NCBI GenBank assembly: GCA_030841085.1
Contig: JAVEDP010000025.1
Location: 310,001-374,000, forward strand
Length of the DNA stretch: 64,000 nucleotides
Origin: Pyrinomonadaceae bacterium
GTDB lineage: Bacteria; Acidobacteriota; Blastocatellia; Pyrinomonadales; Pyrinomonadaceae
Reading direction: 5' to 3'
This document shows, one piece after another, positions 9,437 to 17,358 of the stretch. Below the pieces are notes generated by a model. It was not told the DNA's origin and did no database searches. It saw only the letters and a program-made list of their open reading frames with translations. Numbering within the stretch: position 1 is the stretch's first letter; each line of letters begins with the position of its first letter. Both the position numbers and the translations under genes were made by a program.

Positions 9437-9979
9437 TGTTTCCTCCTCCGCTTGTCCGACTTCTATTTCTTGAGACTGAACAGCGCTTCAATTGCTCGAA
9501 CTTCAAGTTTCCAGTGCTCAACAGCGCAAGACGCATGCCGCCTTCCGAATATCAATTCGGCTAATAGAACCGTCGCCCGCGCTCGCTTTCTTGTGGAAAG
9601 TTCCACAGCCTATTGCGGGAAAACTCCCAGAGAGGATATTCAGCCGGTAGGAAATTCAGCGGATTCAACCCCTCAATAAGTCGGCACGGCGTTTGCCAAT
9701 TACTCGATCGGGCAATGAGAGCAAAAGCCGGGATGACTTTGAAAGAGTCTCGTGAGTTTTCGGACATTTGGATTGCGTATGTGCTTTTGCGTACATACAG
9801 AGACGACGCAGCAGACTAATCTAACTGCAAATTGTATTGCGTAAGGGAAGGGTTGCTCGCGTCATTGGCGCACAGGTAAAGGTGCACCAGCACTCCGCGA
9901 ACACCGCCCCCTTGGCTTTATTATTCAAGCCCGCCCCTTTTTTTTTCTGAATTATTTTTGCTTTGTTTTCAGCCCTGTT
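9437..9979. other. Intergenic region upstream of the cytochrome cluster
   Basis: About 540 bases between a minus-strand gene and the plus-strand cytochrome cluster, so it should carry two divergent promoters. No supported gene is present; short open frames at 9561-9819 are mutually overlapping and featureless. A run of nine T residues lies at about 9938-9947. I see no convincing sigma-54 site here. Confidence 0.5.
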
Positions 9980-9992
9980 AAGGAGGCCGCGA

Positions 9993-11009
9993 TTGAACTT
10001 GACTAAAGCAATCAAAATGCTGGTCCTCTCCTGCTCGGTCTTGATTGCGGCGCTTTTCTTAACTGCGAATAAGAGTTCGCAAGCCTATGGTCCCCGTGAT
10101 GATGCCAAGCCGACCAGTACCCCTATCGACAAGACCGGATACGTGGGCAGCGAGGCTTGCAAAGACTGTCACGAAGATCAGTTCAAAAACTTCTCACATA
10201 CATCACACGCGAAACTCTCGGGCATAAGCTCGTGGAAGAATAAAGTGACCGGATGCGAATCCTGCCATGGCCCAGGTAAGGCGCACGCCGAAGAAGGCGA
10301 TCCTGCAAAAATCATTTCCTTCAAGAACAAATCGTCGAAGGAAGTTTCGGAAAATTGTCTTACCTGCCATGCCGGGAAGGAAGAGCACAACAACTTCCGC
10401 CGCGGCGAACACTGGCGCAACGACGTTGGTTGCACTGAATGCCACTCGCCTCATGGCAGCGTTGCCGGGAAAAACCTGGCAAGCTCAAACATATTTGTTG
10501 CTCGAGCGAACGCAGAAAAGCCGGGCTTCTCGACCTTGAAGATGTTGAAGTCAAGTGAGCCGCAACTTTGCCTTGGTTGCCACAGCGAGGTTAAGCCGGC
10601 GTTTAGCATGCCGTTCCATCACAAGGTCCTCGAAGGAGCTATGAAGTGCAGCGACTGTCACAACCCGCATGGCGGCTTTGAGTTAAAACAAACAAGGCTT
10701 GCCACCGGCGCGGATGCCGCCTGCATTAAATGTCATGCCGACAAGCAAGGGCCATTTACCTACGAACATGCGCCCTTGAAGACGGAAGGTTGTGCGGCAT
10801 GTCACACGCCGCATGGCTCTGCCAATCCCAGGTTGTTGAGGTTTAGCGCAGTCAATCAGCTCTGCCTCACCTGCCACAGCGTGGCCCATGACGTCGGAGC
10901 CGTCGAGCCGGGTGGTCCACAACATAACCAGAACGCGCAGTACGCAAATTGCACGGCCTGTCACGTGAAAGTTCACGGGTCGCATACAAGTCCTGTCTTT
11001 TTCAGATGA
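9993..11009 (+). CDS. Periplasmic decaheme cytochrome c, MtrA/DmsE family
   Basis: 338 residues from a TTG start at 9993, chosen because AAGGAGG lies six bases upstream. A signal peptide (about residues 1-30, ending SSQAYG) precedes ten CxxCH motifs: CKDCH, CESCH, CLTCH, CTECH, CLGCH, CSDCH, CIKCH, CAACH, CLTCH and CTACH. Several are followed by the PHG pattern (CTECHSPHG, CSDCHNPHG, CAACHTPHG) typical of the DmsE/MtrA decaheme family. The length matches that family. These proteins insert into an MtrB-type barrel and wire electrons across the outer membrane. The next gene encodes just such a barrel, 81 bases downstream, which makes the assignment firm; the direction of electron flow cannot be read. 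Confidence 0.95.
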   Translation: MNLTKAIKMLVLSCSVLIAALFLTANKSSQAYGPRDDAKPTSTPIDKTGYVGSEACKDCHEDQFKNFSHTSHAKLSGISSWKNKVTGCESCHGPGKAHAEEGDPAKIISFKNKSSKEVSENCLTCHAGKEEHNNFRRGEHWRNDVGCTECHSPHGSVAGKNLASSNIFVARANAEKPGFSTLKMLKSSEPQLCLGCHSEVKPAFSMPFHHKVLEGAMKCSDCHNPHGGFELKQTRLATGADAACIKCHADKQGPFTYEHAPLKTEGCAACHTPHGSANPRLLRFSAVNQLCLTCHSVAHDVGAVEPGGPQHNQNAQYANCTACHVKVHGSHTSPVFFR

Positions 11010-11090
11010 GTTGCGCTCGCTACGCTTTGAGTTGAGGTCTGGCGGAGCCGATGAACTGCGATTAGCTAGTTGACCGCAAGGATGGACCAC

Positions 11091-13319
11091 ATGAAAAGGA
11101 ATGCTCAAAAGCTGCCGCAAGTTTTAGCCAGCGTGACACTAACTCTCATGCTGTTTGCCTTAGGAGCAGTTGCCCAGACCCCGTCGCCGTCGCCCAGTCC
11201 GAAGAAGGTCGTCGAAATTCCAACAACGAGTTCAGAAACCGGCGAAGATGCCGGCAACTACACGGTTACCGGAACCATTGAAGTAGGGTACCGCGGTTTG
11301 CGTGTCGGCGGTGATCTCAACAAGTATCAAAGCGATCTGAACTACAAAGCGGGCCCGCGCATCTTTGATTCGAGCTTGCTGTTAAGAGCAAAAGACGGAA
11401 AGGGTGGGTTAGTAGATTCTCTGCTGGTGACGTCCACGGGTTGGGGCTCGGATCCATTCAGCCATTTGCGAATCAGCGCCGAGAATTCCAAGTGGTATCG
11501 CTTTGACGCGACGTATCGTCGCTTTAAATATTTCCGCTTTCTCAATAATTTGGCGAACCCAAACTGGGTGTTTTCACCGGCGAACTTCAGTGTGGCGCCA
11601 AATCCGATTACGGGCGAACACGGGTACAACACCCGGACCCAAATGGGAGATTTCGATCTCACCCTGCTGCCCAAGGATAATACGATTAGATTCAATATCG
11701 GATTTTCGCCTGAGAGATACAGCGGTCCGGCATTTACGAACTATCACAATGCCGGAGGCGAGTTTAATCTGCTCTCTAATCTCAGGTCACGGTCTAACGA
11801 CTTCCGTATTGGCGCGGACGGCAAATTGGGGCCGGTAGATTTTTCGTTCCTGCAAGGCTTTCGTCGTTTCCGCGACGATAGTTCTATCAACCTGGGCGCC
11901 ACCCCAGGCATCAATCTGAATCCGACCGCGGCGACGCTGACGAGTTTTACTCGAAATGAACCTGTTCGTGGCAATGTTAACTACACCCGGTTCAGCTTAC
12001 ACACAATGGTTGCGAAGAAGCTGGATATCACTGGTCGTATCGTTTACAGCAAGGCAACTTCCAACTTTGCCTTCCTGGAAAATTCCACCGGGCGAAATTT
12101 GAACCCGAGAATTACGGGATGGCCTCCAGGTCCGCTTGCCGCCACTCCTAATGTTCTCAATCTGGGCCAATACAACATCACTGGAACTGCGGAGCGACCA
12201 AATACGCTCGGCGATATCGGCGTGACTTTCATGGCGACGGATAAATTCCGAATCTCGAATACGTTCCGGGTCGAAGACTTCACCATCGACAGCTCGGCTC
12301 TGTTCAATGATTTCTTCTCGATCACGCGCGGCGCCGGAGCAACCTTGAGGACCGACACCTTCAGTAGCACGAATCTCGACGCTCGGAAGATTATCAAGTA
12401 TCGCAAGTATCAAGACACTATCGAGGGTGACTACCAATTCAACCCGCGTTATGCACTGCACTTCGGTTATCGCTACGGCAGCCGGCGCATCGAGGAAAAC
12501 TTCAATGGCTTTCTGCTCAATTCCAGCGGGTCGCTAACTCCGCCGCCCGCGCGCAGCATTACAAGTGACGAAGAACAAAACCATACCCACGCATTTTTTG
12601 GCGGCTTCAAAGCGCGACCAGTAAAGAATTGGACCATCTTCTTTGACGGCGAACGTGGGACCGCCGACAACGTGTTCTCGCGCATAGGCAATTACGACTA
12701 CACCAATATTCGATTCAAAAGCAGATATTCGCCGCACAAGAATCTTTCTTTCAATGTCGCAATCATTACGAAGAACAACTCGAATCCGTCTGAGATTGCC
12801 GGCGTGTCCTTGCAGGATTTCGGCGTCGACGTGAAATCGCGCCTCTTCACCGCAGCGATCGACTGGACACCGAATTCCCGACTCTCGTTTAGCACCGGTT
12901 ACAACTACAACTGGGTGGATAGCGACGCGGTGGTTGATTACTTCTACAACAGCGTCAGACACCCGGTGGGCCATAGTTTGTATTTCATGAGGAATAATTT
13001 CTTCTACTTTGACACCACGGCGGTGCTCGCTCGACGCTTAACCCTGTTCGCATCGTATCGCGTGAATCAGGACAACGGGCAGGGCACTCTGCTAGCCGAT
13101 CCGACCGGCACGCCCGGGAAATTGATCTCGTCCTATCCTATGAATTTTCAATCTCCGGAAGCGCGGCTGGCAATCAGGATCAATCGACGCCTGGATTGGA
13201 ATTTGGGCTATCAGTATTACAACTATAACGAAAGCGCGCTGGTTGGACCGCGGCCGCAGAACTATCACGCGCACATGCCATACACGTCGCTGCGCTTTTA
13301 CTTTGGCCGCAAAGAATAG
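11091..13319 (+). CDS. Outer-membrane beta-barrel, MtrB/PioB family
   Basis: 742 residues from ATG 11091, with AAGGA eight bases upstream; the frame extends seven codons further to a TTG. A signal peptide ends at GAVAQT, followed by a Pro/Ser linker (PSPSPSPKK). The rest is a series of amphipathic strands with alternating aromatics, for example FRISNTFRVEDFTI, YALHFGYRYGSRRI and LDWNLGYQYYNYN, as in MtrB/PioB decaheme-associated porins. The family usually has 26-28 strands at 650-750 residues. The N-terminal CxxC of Shewanella MtrB is absent. It is the sheath for the decaheme encoded just upstream. No separate outer-surface MtrC-type cytochrome gene is seen. Confidence 0.9.
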   Translation: MKRNAQKLPQVLASVTLTLMLFALGAVAQTPSPSPSPKKVVEIPTTSSETGEDAGNYTVTGTIEVGYRGLRVGGDLNKYQSDLNYKAGPRIFDSSLLLRAKDGKGGLVDSLLVTSTGWGSDPFSHLRISAENSKWYRFDATYRRFKYFRFLNNLANPNWVFSPANFSVAPNPITGEHGYNTRTQMGDFDLTLLPKDNTIRFNIGFSPERYSGPAFTNYHNAGGEFNLLSNLRSRSNDFRIGADGKLGPVDFSFLQGFRRFRDDSSINLGATPGINLNPTAATLTSFTRNEPVRGNVNYTRFSLHTMVAKKLDITGRIVYSKATSNFAFLENSTGRNLNPRITGWPPGPLAATPNVLNLGQYNITGTAERPNTLGDIGVTFMATDKFRISNTFRVEDFTIDSSALFNDFFSITRGAGATLRTDTFSSTNLDARKIIKYRKYQDTIEGDYQFNPRYALHFGYRYGSRRIEENFNGFLLNSSGSLTPPPARSITSDEEQNHTHAFFGGFKARPVKNWTIFFDGERGTADNVFSRIGNYDYTNIRFKSRYSPHKNLSFNVAIITKNNSNPSEIAGVSLQDFGVDVKSRLFTAAIDWTPNSRLSFSTGYNYNWVDSDAVVDYFYNSVRHPVGHSLYFMRNNFFYFDTTAVLARRLTLFASYRVNQDNGQGTLLADPTGTPGKLISSYPMNFQSPEARLAIRINRRLDWNLGYQYYNYNESALVGPRPQNYHAHMPYTSLRFYFGRKE

Positions 13320-13453
13320 AGGCCGTCACTTTTGAATGTGCGAGAGAGGCGAGAGCATCAAGCCTGAGTGAAGCGAGGCTGCCTGCTTTCGCCTGCTTCG
13401 CTATGTTGGCTAACGGTCTATTAACATTGAACTGCTCTATGGCGCCGAGTTAG

Positions 13454-14695
13454 ATGGACAGCGAGCGCAAGCGCAAATCAGCGATCCATTGCCTCGTCGT
13501 TTTTGCGGCGCTGTCACTGCTATGCTTTATTACGCCAGGATCCGGCAAGGGCTCCGCCCAGCGACGGGTTGCTGGTACCCAGAAGAAGGTTCTCGCGCCA
13601 AAAAAGCCGCTTATCGATTACACCCAATTTTCACATCGCACCCACATTGAGCAGGAAAAACTTGCGTGCGATTCCTGTCATAAAGTTCCTTCAAAGAACT
13701 GGAAGGAAGTGCGCAAAGGAGAAGCTGCGTTTCCGGACGTCACCGACTTCCCCGAACACGCATCGTGTCTGAACTGCCATCGCCAGCAATTCTTTGCACG
13801 CGAAAGACCAGCGCCGGCGATTTGTGCAAATTGTCATTTCAACAACAGCCCGCGCGATACCAGCCGCTTTGTCTTTCCGAGCCTCGGCGACGTTACTGAT
13901 CCGCTACTGCAGCGACGAGAGTTTGTTTCAGAATTCAGTGTTAGCTTTCCCCACGACAAACATATCGATGTCGTCGGCATGAATGCGCCTGCCGACAACA
14001 ACGTACGCGCGCTGTTCGTGCCCGTGTCGCTTCAGGAAAAAAAGAAAGACACCACGCCGGCGAGCTGTCCTGTTTGTCACCAGACATATCAACCGCAAGG
14101 TAATTCCAGCGAAGAGTTTGTTACCAAGCCTCCTAAAAACATCGGCGACAGTTTCTGGTTAAAAAAAGGGACGTTCAAGACTATTCCAAACAGTCACGCC
14201 ACCTGCTTCACCTGTCACAACTCTGATTCCGGAATCGCACCCGAACCGAAGGACTGCAATGCCTGTCACAAGTTCCGGTTGCCGGCTCAGGGCGCGAAAG
14301 TGGACTTCGATGCAAAGCTGGCAAAGGACATGGGAATTACGGACGCGGTCATCGCGGCTGCCTGGAGCCGGCGCATGTCATCCGGTACGTTTCGGCACGA
14401 AGGCGGCGAGCATCCTGATTTGAATTGCCTGACCTGCCATAACGTCGCGACTTTCAATGTTCTCGATGTAAAGACGTTGAAGGTGTCGGTGCGATCTTGT
14501 GGCGGCGCGGAGGGCTGTCATGTCACTGCCACAACGGACGATGGCGGGGCTCTAAATTTCGAAATTGATCAAAAGAAAAAGGATCCGGCGTTTGTTTGTA
14601 CAAAGTGTCATATCACGTTCGGTAAAGATGAGGTTCCTAAGAATCATTCGCAGGCGATTCCGTCACCTGAGCCGAAGAAGAGTCCAGCATCATGA
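13454..14695 (+). CDS. Multiheme cytochrome c, eight CxxCH motifs
   Basis: 413 residues. An N-terminal hydrophobic segment (about residues 11-31) serves as signal peptide or anchor. There are eight CxxCH sites: CDSCH, CLNCH, CANCH, CPVCH, CFTCH, CNACH, CLTCH and CTKCH. FSHRTHIEQEKLACDSCH and FPHDKHIDVVG have the FxHxxH arrangement of cytochrome c7/c3-type proteins, in which the distal histidine precedes the motif. A further SCGGAEGCH (CxxxxxCH) between the seventh and eighth sites may be a non-standard heme site or a disulfide. Placed between the barrel and another multiheme gene, it probably carries electrons in the periplasm. Its stop overlaps the next start (ATGA). Confidence 0.88.
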   Translation: MDSERKRKSAIHCLVVFAALSLLCFITPGSGKGSAQRRVAGTQKKVLAPKKPLIDYTQFSHRTHIEQEKLACDSCHKVPSKNWKEVRKGEAAFPDVTDFPEHASCLNCHRQQFFARERPAPAICANCHFNNSPRDTSRFVFPSLGDVTDPLLQRREFVSEFSVSFPHDKHIDVVGMNAPADNNVRALFVPVSLQEKKKDTTPASCPVCHQTYQPQGNSSEEFVTKPPKNIGDSFWLKKGTFKTIPNSHATCFTCHNSDSGIAPEPKDCNACHKFRLPAQGAKVDFDAKLAKDMGITDAVIAAAWSRRMSSGTFRHEGGEHPDLNCLTCHNVATFNVLDVKTLKVSVRSCGGAEGCHVTATTDDGGALNFEIDQKKKDPAFVCTKCHITFGKDEVPKNHSQAIPSPEPKKSPAS

Positions 14696-15747
14696 ATGGA
14701 CTGTTTTCAAAATTTGTCCGGCTATGCCGTCTGATGTGCGGAAGGTCTACGACCTTCCGTAAGGTCGTGAAGATTTTTTTGGGCTACGCCCCGAACGGCG
14801 GCGCAGCCGCGAAGCCAATGGGCATGCCGGGACGGTGGGGCAGAGCCACCACCGCACATCAGTCGGCAGAGCCGCGCCAAAACTACCGACTAATTGAATC
14901 GCCTGTGTTCGCATGCGTTATTGCCTGCATGGCGCTCTTTTTGATTCTGTTTGTGCTTACTAAATCACCTGTGTTGGGAAATGCGCCAGCTGAACAACGT
15001 GCGGCCGACTCGTCTCAACAACAAATGCAGTTCCCTGCAGGCCTCGACTACTCAAAGTTTTTGCACAGCAATGCAAATCACTCGCGGCTGCCGTGTCTGT
15101 TGTGCCATCGTCGCGAAACGAATGCTGCGCGTCCCCTGCTTCCGGGCGGCAATGGCCACTTGCCTTGCGCCGGTTGTCACGCGCAACAGTTTTCAAATTC
15201 AGCTGGTCCCATCTGCAGCGTATGTCACAGCGACGTTAAGTCGGGCGCGTTGAAACCGTTTCCGCGCTTGCGCAGTTTTAATATGAAGTTTGATCACGCG
15301 CGGCACTTGAGTATGGGGAGGGTCAGCTGTGCCACCTGTCATCGCCCGGCTCGTGGCAGTGTGTCCCTCTCGATCCCGTCCGGCTTCAACGCTCACGCGA
15401 CTTGTTATGGCTGTCACACGCCCGGCGCGCAATCAGGCGGCCGCGATATCTCTTCTTGTGGCACGTGTCATCAACCTGGTGGGTATTCCCGGACGCCTGA
15501 ATCTGCCCAGGCATTTCGTGTGGGCTTTAACCATGCCAGACATCAGAAACTGAATTGCAACCAGTGCCATCAGGCGAGAGCGGGAATGCCGCAGCGGAAA
15601 CAAGTCACTTCGCCGCAGCCGCTAAACCATCATGCGACCGAGCGTGGGCTAAGCTGCATGTCATGTCACAACGGCAAGCGTGCGTTTGGAGGGGATGACT
15701 TCACAGTTTGTACGCGCTGTCACACGGGCGCTGCCTGGCACTTTTGA
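14692..15747 (+). CDS. Membrane-anchored nonaheme cytochrome c
   Basis: 351 residues, translationally coupled to the preceding gene (ATGA at 14692-14695). One transmembrane helix (about residues 72-90, VFACVIACMALFLILFVL) anchors a periplasmic domain with nine CxxCH motifs: CLLCH, CAGCH, CSVCH, CATCH, CYGCH, CGTCH, CNQCH, CMSCH and CTRCH. FDHARHLSMGRVSCATCH and FNHARHQKLNCNQCH again show the c7/c3-style FxHxxH. The first 60 residues before the helix are unusual: most are encoded by a palindromic element of the kind otherwise found between genes here (14726-14867), giving a basic, Gly-rich leader. An internal start cannot be excluded, but no good in-frame one with a ribosome binding site is seen. 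Confidence 0.85.
   Translation: MNGLFSKFVRLCRLMCGRSTTFRKVVKIFLGYAPNGGAAAKPMGMPGRWGRATTAHQSAEPRQNYRLIESPVFACVIACMALFLILFVLTKSPVLGNAPAEQRAADSSQQQMQFPAGLDYSKFLHSNANHSRLPCLLCHRRETNAARPLLPGGNGHLPCAGCHAQQFSNSAGPICSVCHSDVKSGALKPFPRLRSFNMKFDHARHLSMGRVSCATCHRPARGSVSLSIPSGFNAHATCYGCHTPGAQSGGRDISSCGTCHQPGGYSRTPESAQAFRVGFNHARHQKLNCNQCHQARAGMPQRKQVTSPQPLNHHATERGLSCMSCHNGKRAFGGDDFTVCTRCHTGAAWHF
14726..14867. repeat. Paired-hairpin element lying in frame inside a cytochrome gene
   Basis: Outer 16-bp arms at 14726-14741 and 14852-14867 (GCCGTCTGATGTGCGG and its inverse, one mismatch) enclose inner hairpins, notably GGAAGGTCTACGACCTTCC at 14740-14758. The CTGATGTG/TCGGCAGAGCC wording resembles the element at 57845-58019. 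Here it is translated as part of the nonaheme cytochrome. Confidence 0.75.
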
Positions 15748-15809
15748 TGACGCGGGTTGTTAGGGACAAAGATGTAGTTTGAGCATGAGGAGACTGAGAG
15801 GGTGTAAGT

Positions 15810-16403
15810 ATGAAAAGGTTTACGCTGTTCGGATTGATTGTTGTGTCCCTTCTGCTTCTTACGAGCGGTTCGCGGATTACTTATGATCTGTTAGCACAAG
15901 ACGCGAAGAAGCCGCCAGAGACGATCGCGCTGGCGAAAGAAGCAAAGCTGGGTCAGGTGAAATTCAACCACCTCGATCACATTACGAAGAATCGCAGCGT
16001 AGATGGAACGAAACACATCGCTTGCGTTGAATGCCATCACACCGCGCAGCCGGCGTCAGAAGCGGTGAAAGTGCCGCCGCACAAAATGGCATGGCCCGCC
16101 GACCGCACAACTACCTTGACCGCTGAATTGCTCGACAAAGATCCGACTGCGCCCGCAGTAAATATCTGTACTGACTGTCATGCGCGCGCGGATACGAAAC
16201 CGAAACTGCTGCCGGAAATTCCGAAGCTTAAGTTTGAGGGCAGTAGCGAGGAGACAATTCTGACCAATCAGCAGGCATTCCATCGCACCTGCGGCGCGTG
16301 TCATGACGCTGCGGTAAAAGCGAGACCGGATCTATCACCGCCGCCTCCTACTTCAAAGAAGTGTGTGGCGTGTCACAAGAAGTTAGACTTCAGGAAGCTC
16401 TGA
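15810..16403 (+). CDS. Tetraheme cytochrome c, class III/c7-like
   Basis: 197 residues with a signal peptide or N-terminal anchor (about residues 4-22). Four CxxCH motifs are present: CVECH, CTDCH, CGACH and CVACH. The first follows VKFNHLDHITKN and precedes an extra His (CVECHH), the layout of cytochrome c3/c7 domains with bis-His ligation. AFHRTCGACHD is a second such unit. It lies 62 bases after the nonaheme gene and ends just before a family-6 repeat. The likely role is a soluble or tethered periplasmic shuttle between the inner-membrane octaheme and the outer-membrane conduit; this is inferred from context. Confidence 0.87.
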   Translation: MKRFTLFGLIVVSLLLLTSGSRITYDLLAQDAKKPPETIALAKEAKLGQVKFNHLDHITKNRSVDGTKHIACVECHHTAQPASEAVKVPPHKMAWPADRTTTLTAELLDKDPTAPAVNICTDCHARADTKPKLLPEIPKLKFEGSSEETILTNQQAFHRTCGACHDAAVKARPDLSPPPPTSKKCVACHKKLDFRKL

Positions 16404-16891
16404 ACAAGTTGATTAGAGGTTTGCAATGAGCCCGCGGAGCGCGGCGAGGGCATAAAGCCTGGGGTGAAGCGGAGCGAAACCCCAGGATCGTTCAAGGCCG
16501 AAATAATAGCCCACGAAGTGGCCGATAGCTGTTATGACAAGAAAATCACAGGGTTTGCGCCGCCGCACGCTTCGCGCGCTCGGAGTCGTTAACAACCGTT
16601 GTCCTGGGGTTACGCTTCGCTCCACCCCAGGCTTTATGCCTTCACCCGCTACCGCGGGTTGGGGCGTTAGCCCGCATTGACTTGATCAGACCTTCCTTCG
16701 GTCTGTGTCTTCGTGAATGAGCTTTTGCATTGGGTACTTTTCCGAATTTGGTTGCGTAAAACGCCGCAAAGGCACAGCACAAACCATCTTTTGACCCAGC
16801 ATTTATGGCGGCATGATCATTGCGCTGAGTGTAAGGGATGAAGTTTTTGAACTCAGCTTTGAAACGTTTCCTAAAGAAGGTGGATGCAATA
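16404..16891. other. Intergenic region holding a family-6 repeat
   Basis: 488 bases interrupt the cytochrome cluster. The first half (16449-16640) is the paired-hairpin element listed separately; the rest, 16641-16891, holds no recognised gene or clear terminator. The element may stop transcription, so the last two genes of the cluster could have their own promoter here. Confidence 0.5.
16449..16640. repeat. Paired-hairpin element, family 6 (copy a)
   Basis: Two 39-bp inverted arms (16449-16487 and 16602-16640) differ at three positions. Each arm is itself a hairpin, CCTGGGGT ... ACCCCAGG, with a GAAGCGGAGCGA-type loop. The same hairpin unit occurs in both arms of the larger element at 61504-61772. 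Confidence 0.93.
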
Positions 16892-17227
16892 ATGAGATTT
16901 ACGATTACACGCCTGATGAGCCTCGCAGTTGGTGCAGTTGGCCTATCGCTGTTTGCAGTATTACTGCTGGCGCCGGTGCCTGCCGGAGCGACAGTTGATG
17001 ATCCATTCGATGCCGCCGGAACCTACAAAACGAAGTGTGTTGCCTGTCACGGGGCTGCGGCCGACAAGCGTTTCGATAAGACTCTGACTGATGAACAACT
17101 GACTGATTTCGTCATGAAAGGCAAGAAGCCAGAGAAGCCGCCCAACATGCCGGCTTATGGCGAAAAGGGTATAACTGCAGAACAAGCAAAGAGTCTGGTC
17201 GAATACATGAAATCGATTAAGCAATAA
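16892..17227 (+). CDS. Monoheme cytochrome c, class I
   Basis: 111 residues from ATG 16892, with GAAGGTGG eight to ten bases upstream; an in-frame ATG at 16838 would only lengthen the basic N-region. The signal peptide ends near APVPAGA. A single heme motif, KCVACHGAAADKRF, is followed by a C-terminal methionine in NMPAYGEKGIT, the usual His/Met ligation of small c-type cytochromes, and a final helix ITAEQAKSLVEYMKSI. It should be a soluble periplasmic electron carrier of higher potential than the bis-His multihemes around it. It lies 131 bases before the octaheme gene. Confidence 0.92.
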   Translation: MRFTITRLMSLAVGAVGLSLFAVLLLAPVPAGATVDDPFDAAGTYKTKCVACHGAAADKRFDKTLTDEQLTDFVMKGKKPEKPPNMPAYGEKGITAEQAKSLVEYMKSIKQ

Positions 17228-17358
17228 GTTTGCTATCGGCGCGCATTCGCCAAGTGAGTACAGCTTAATGAGCCTGAGCAAGTAGGCGGTTGCCTGCTTG
17301 CGCAGGCTATTGGCGATCAATCTGGAGCAACTTTTCCGAAGTGCAGAGGAGACAAGCC

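Noticed and set aside
17300-17325. GGTTGCCTGCTTGC as a sigma-54 promoter of the octaheme gene
   Set aside because: The GG-N10-GC spacing fits, but the -24 part (GGTTG in place of GGCAC) does not, and it lies inside a small inverted repeat. A direct link between sigma-54 and the conduit therefore stays unproven.
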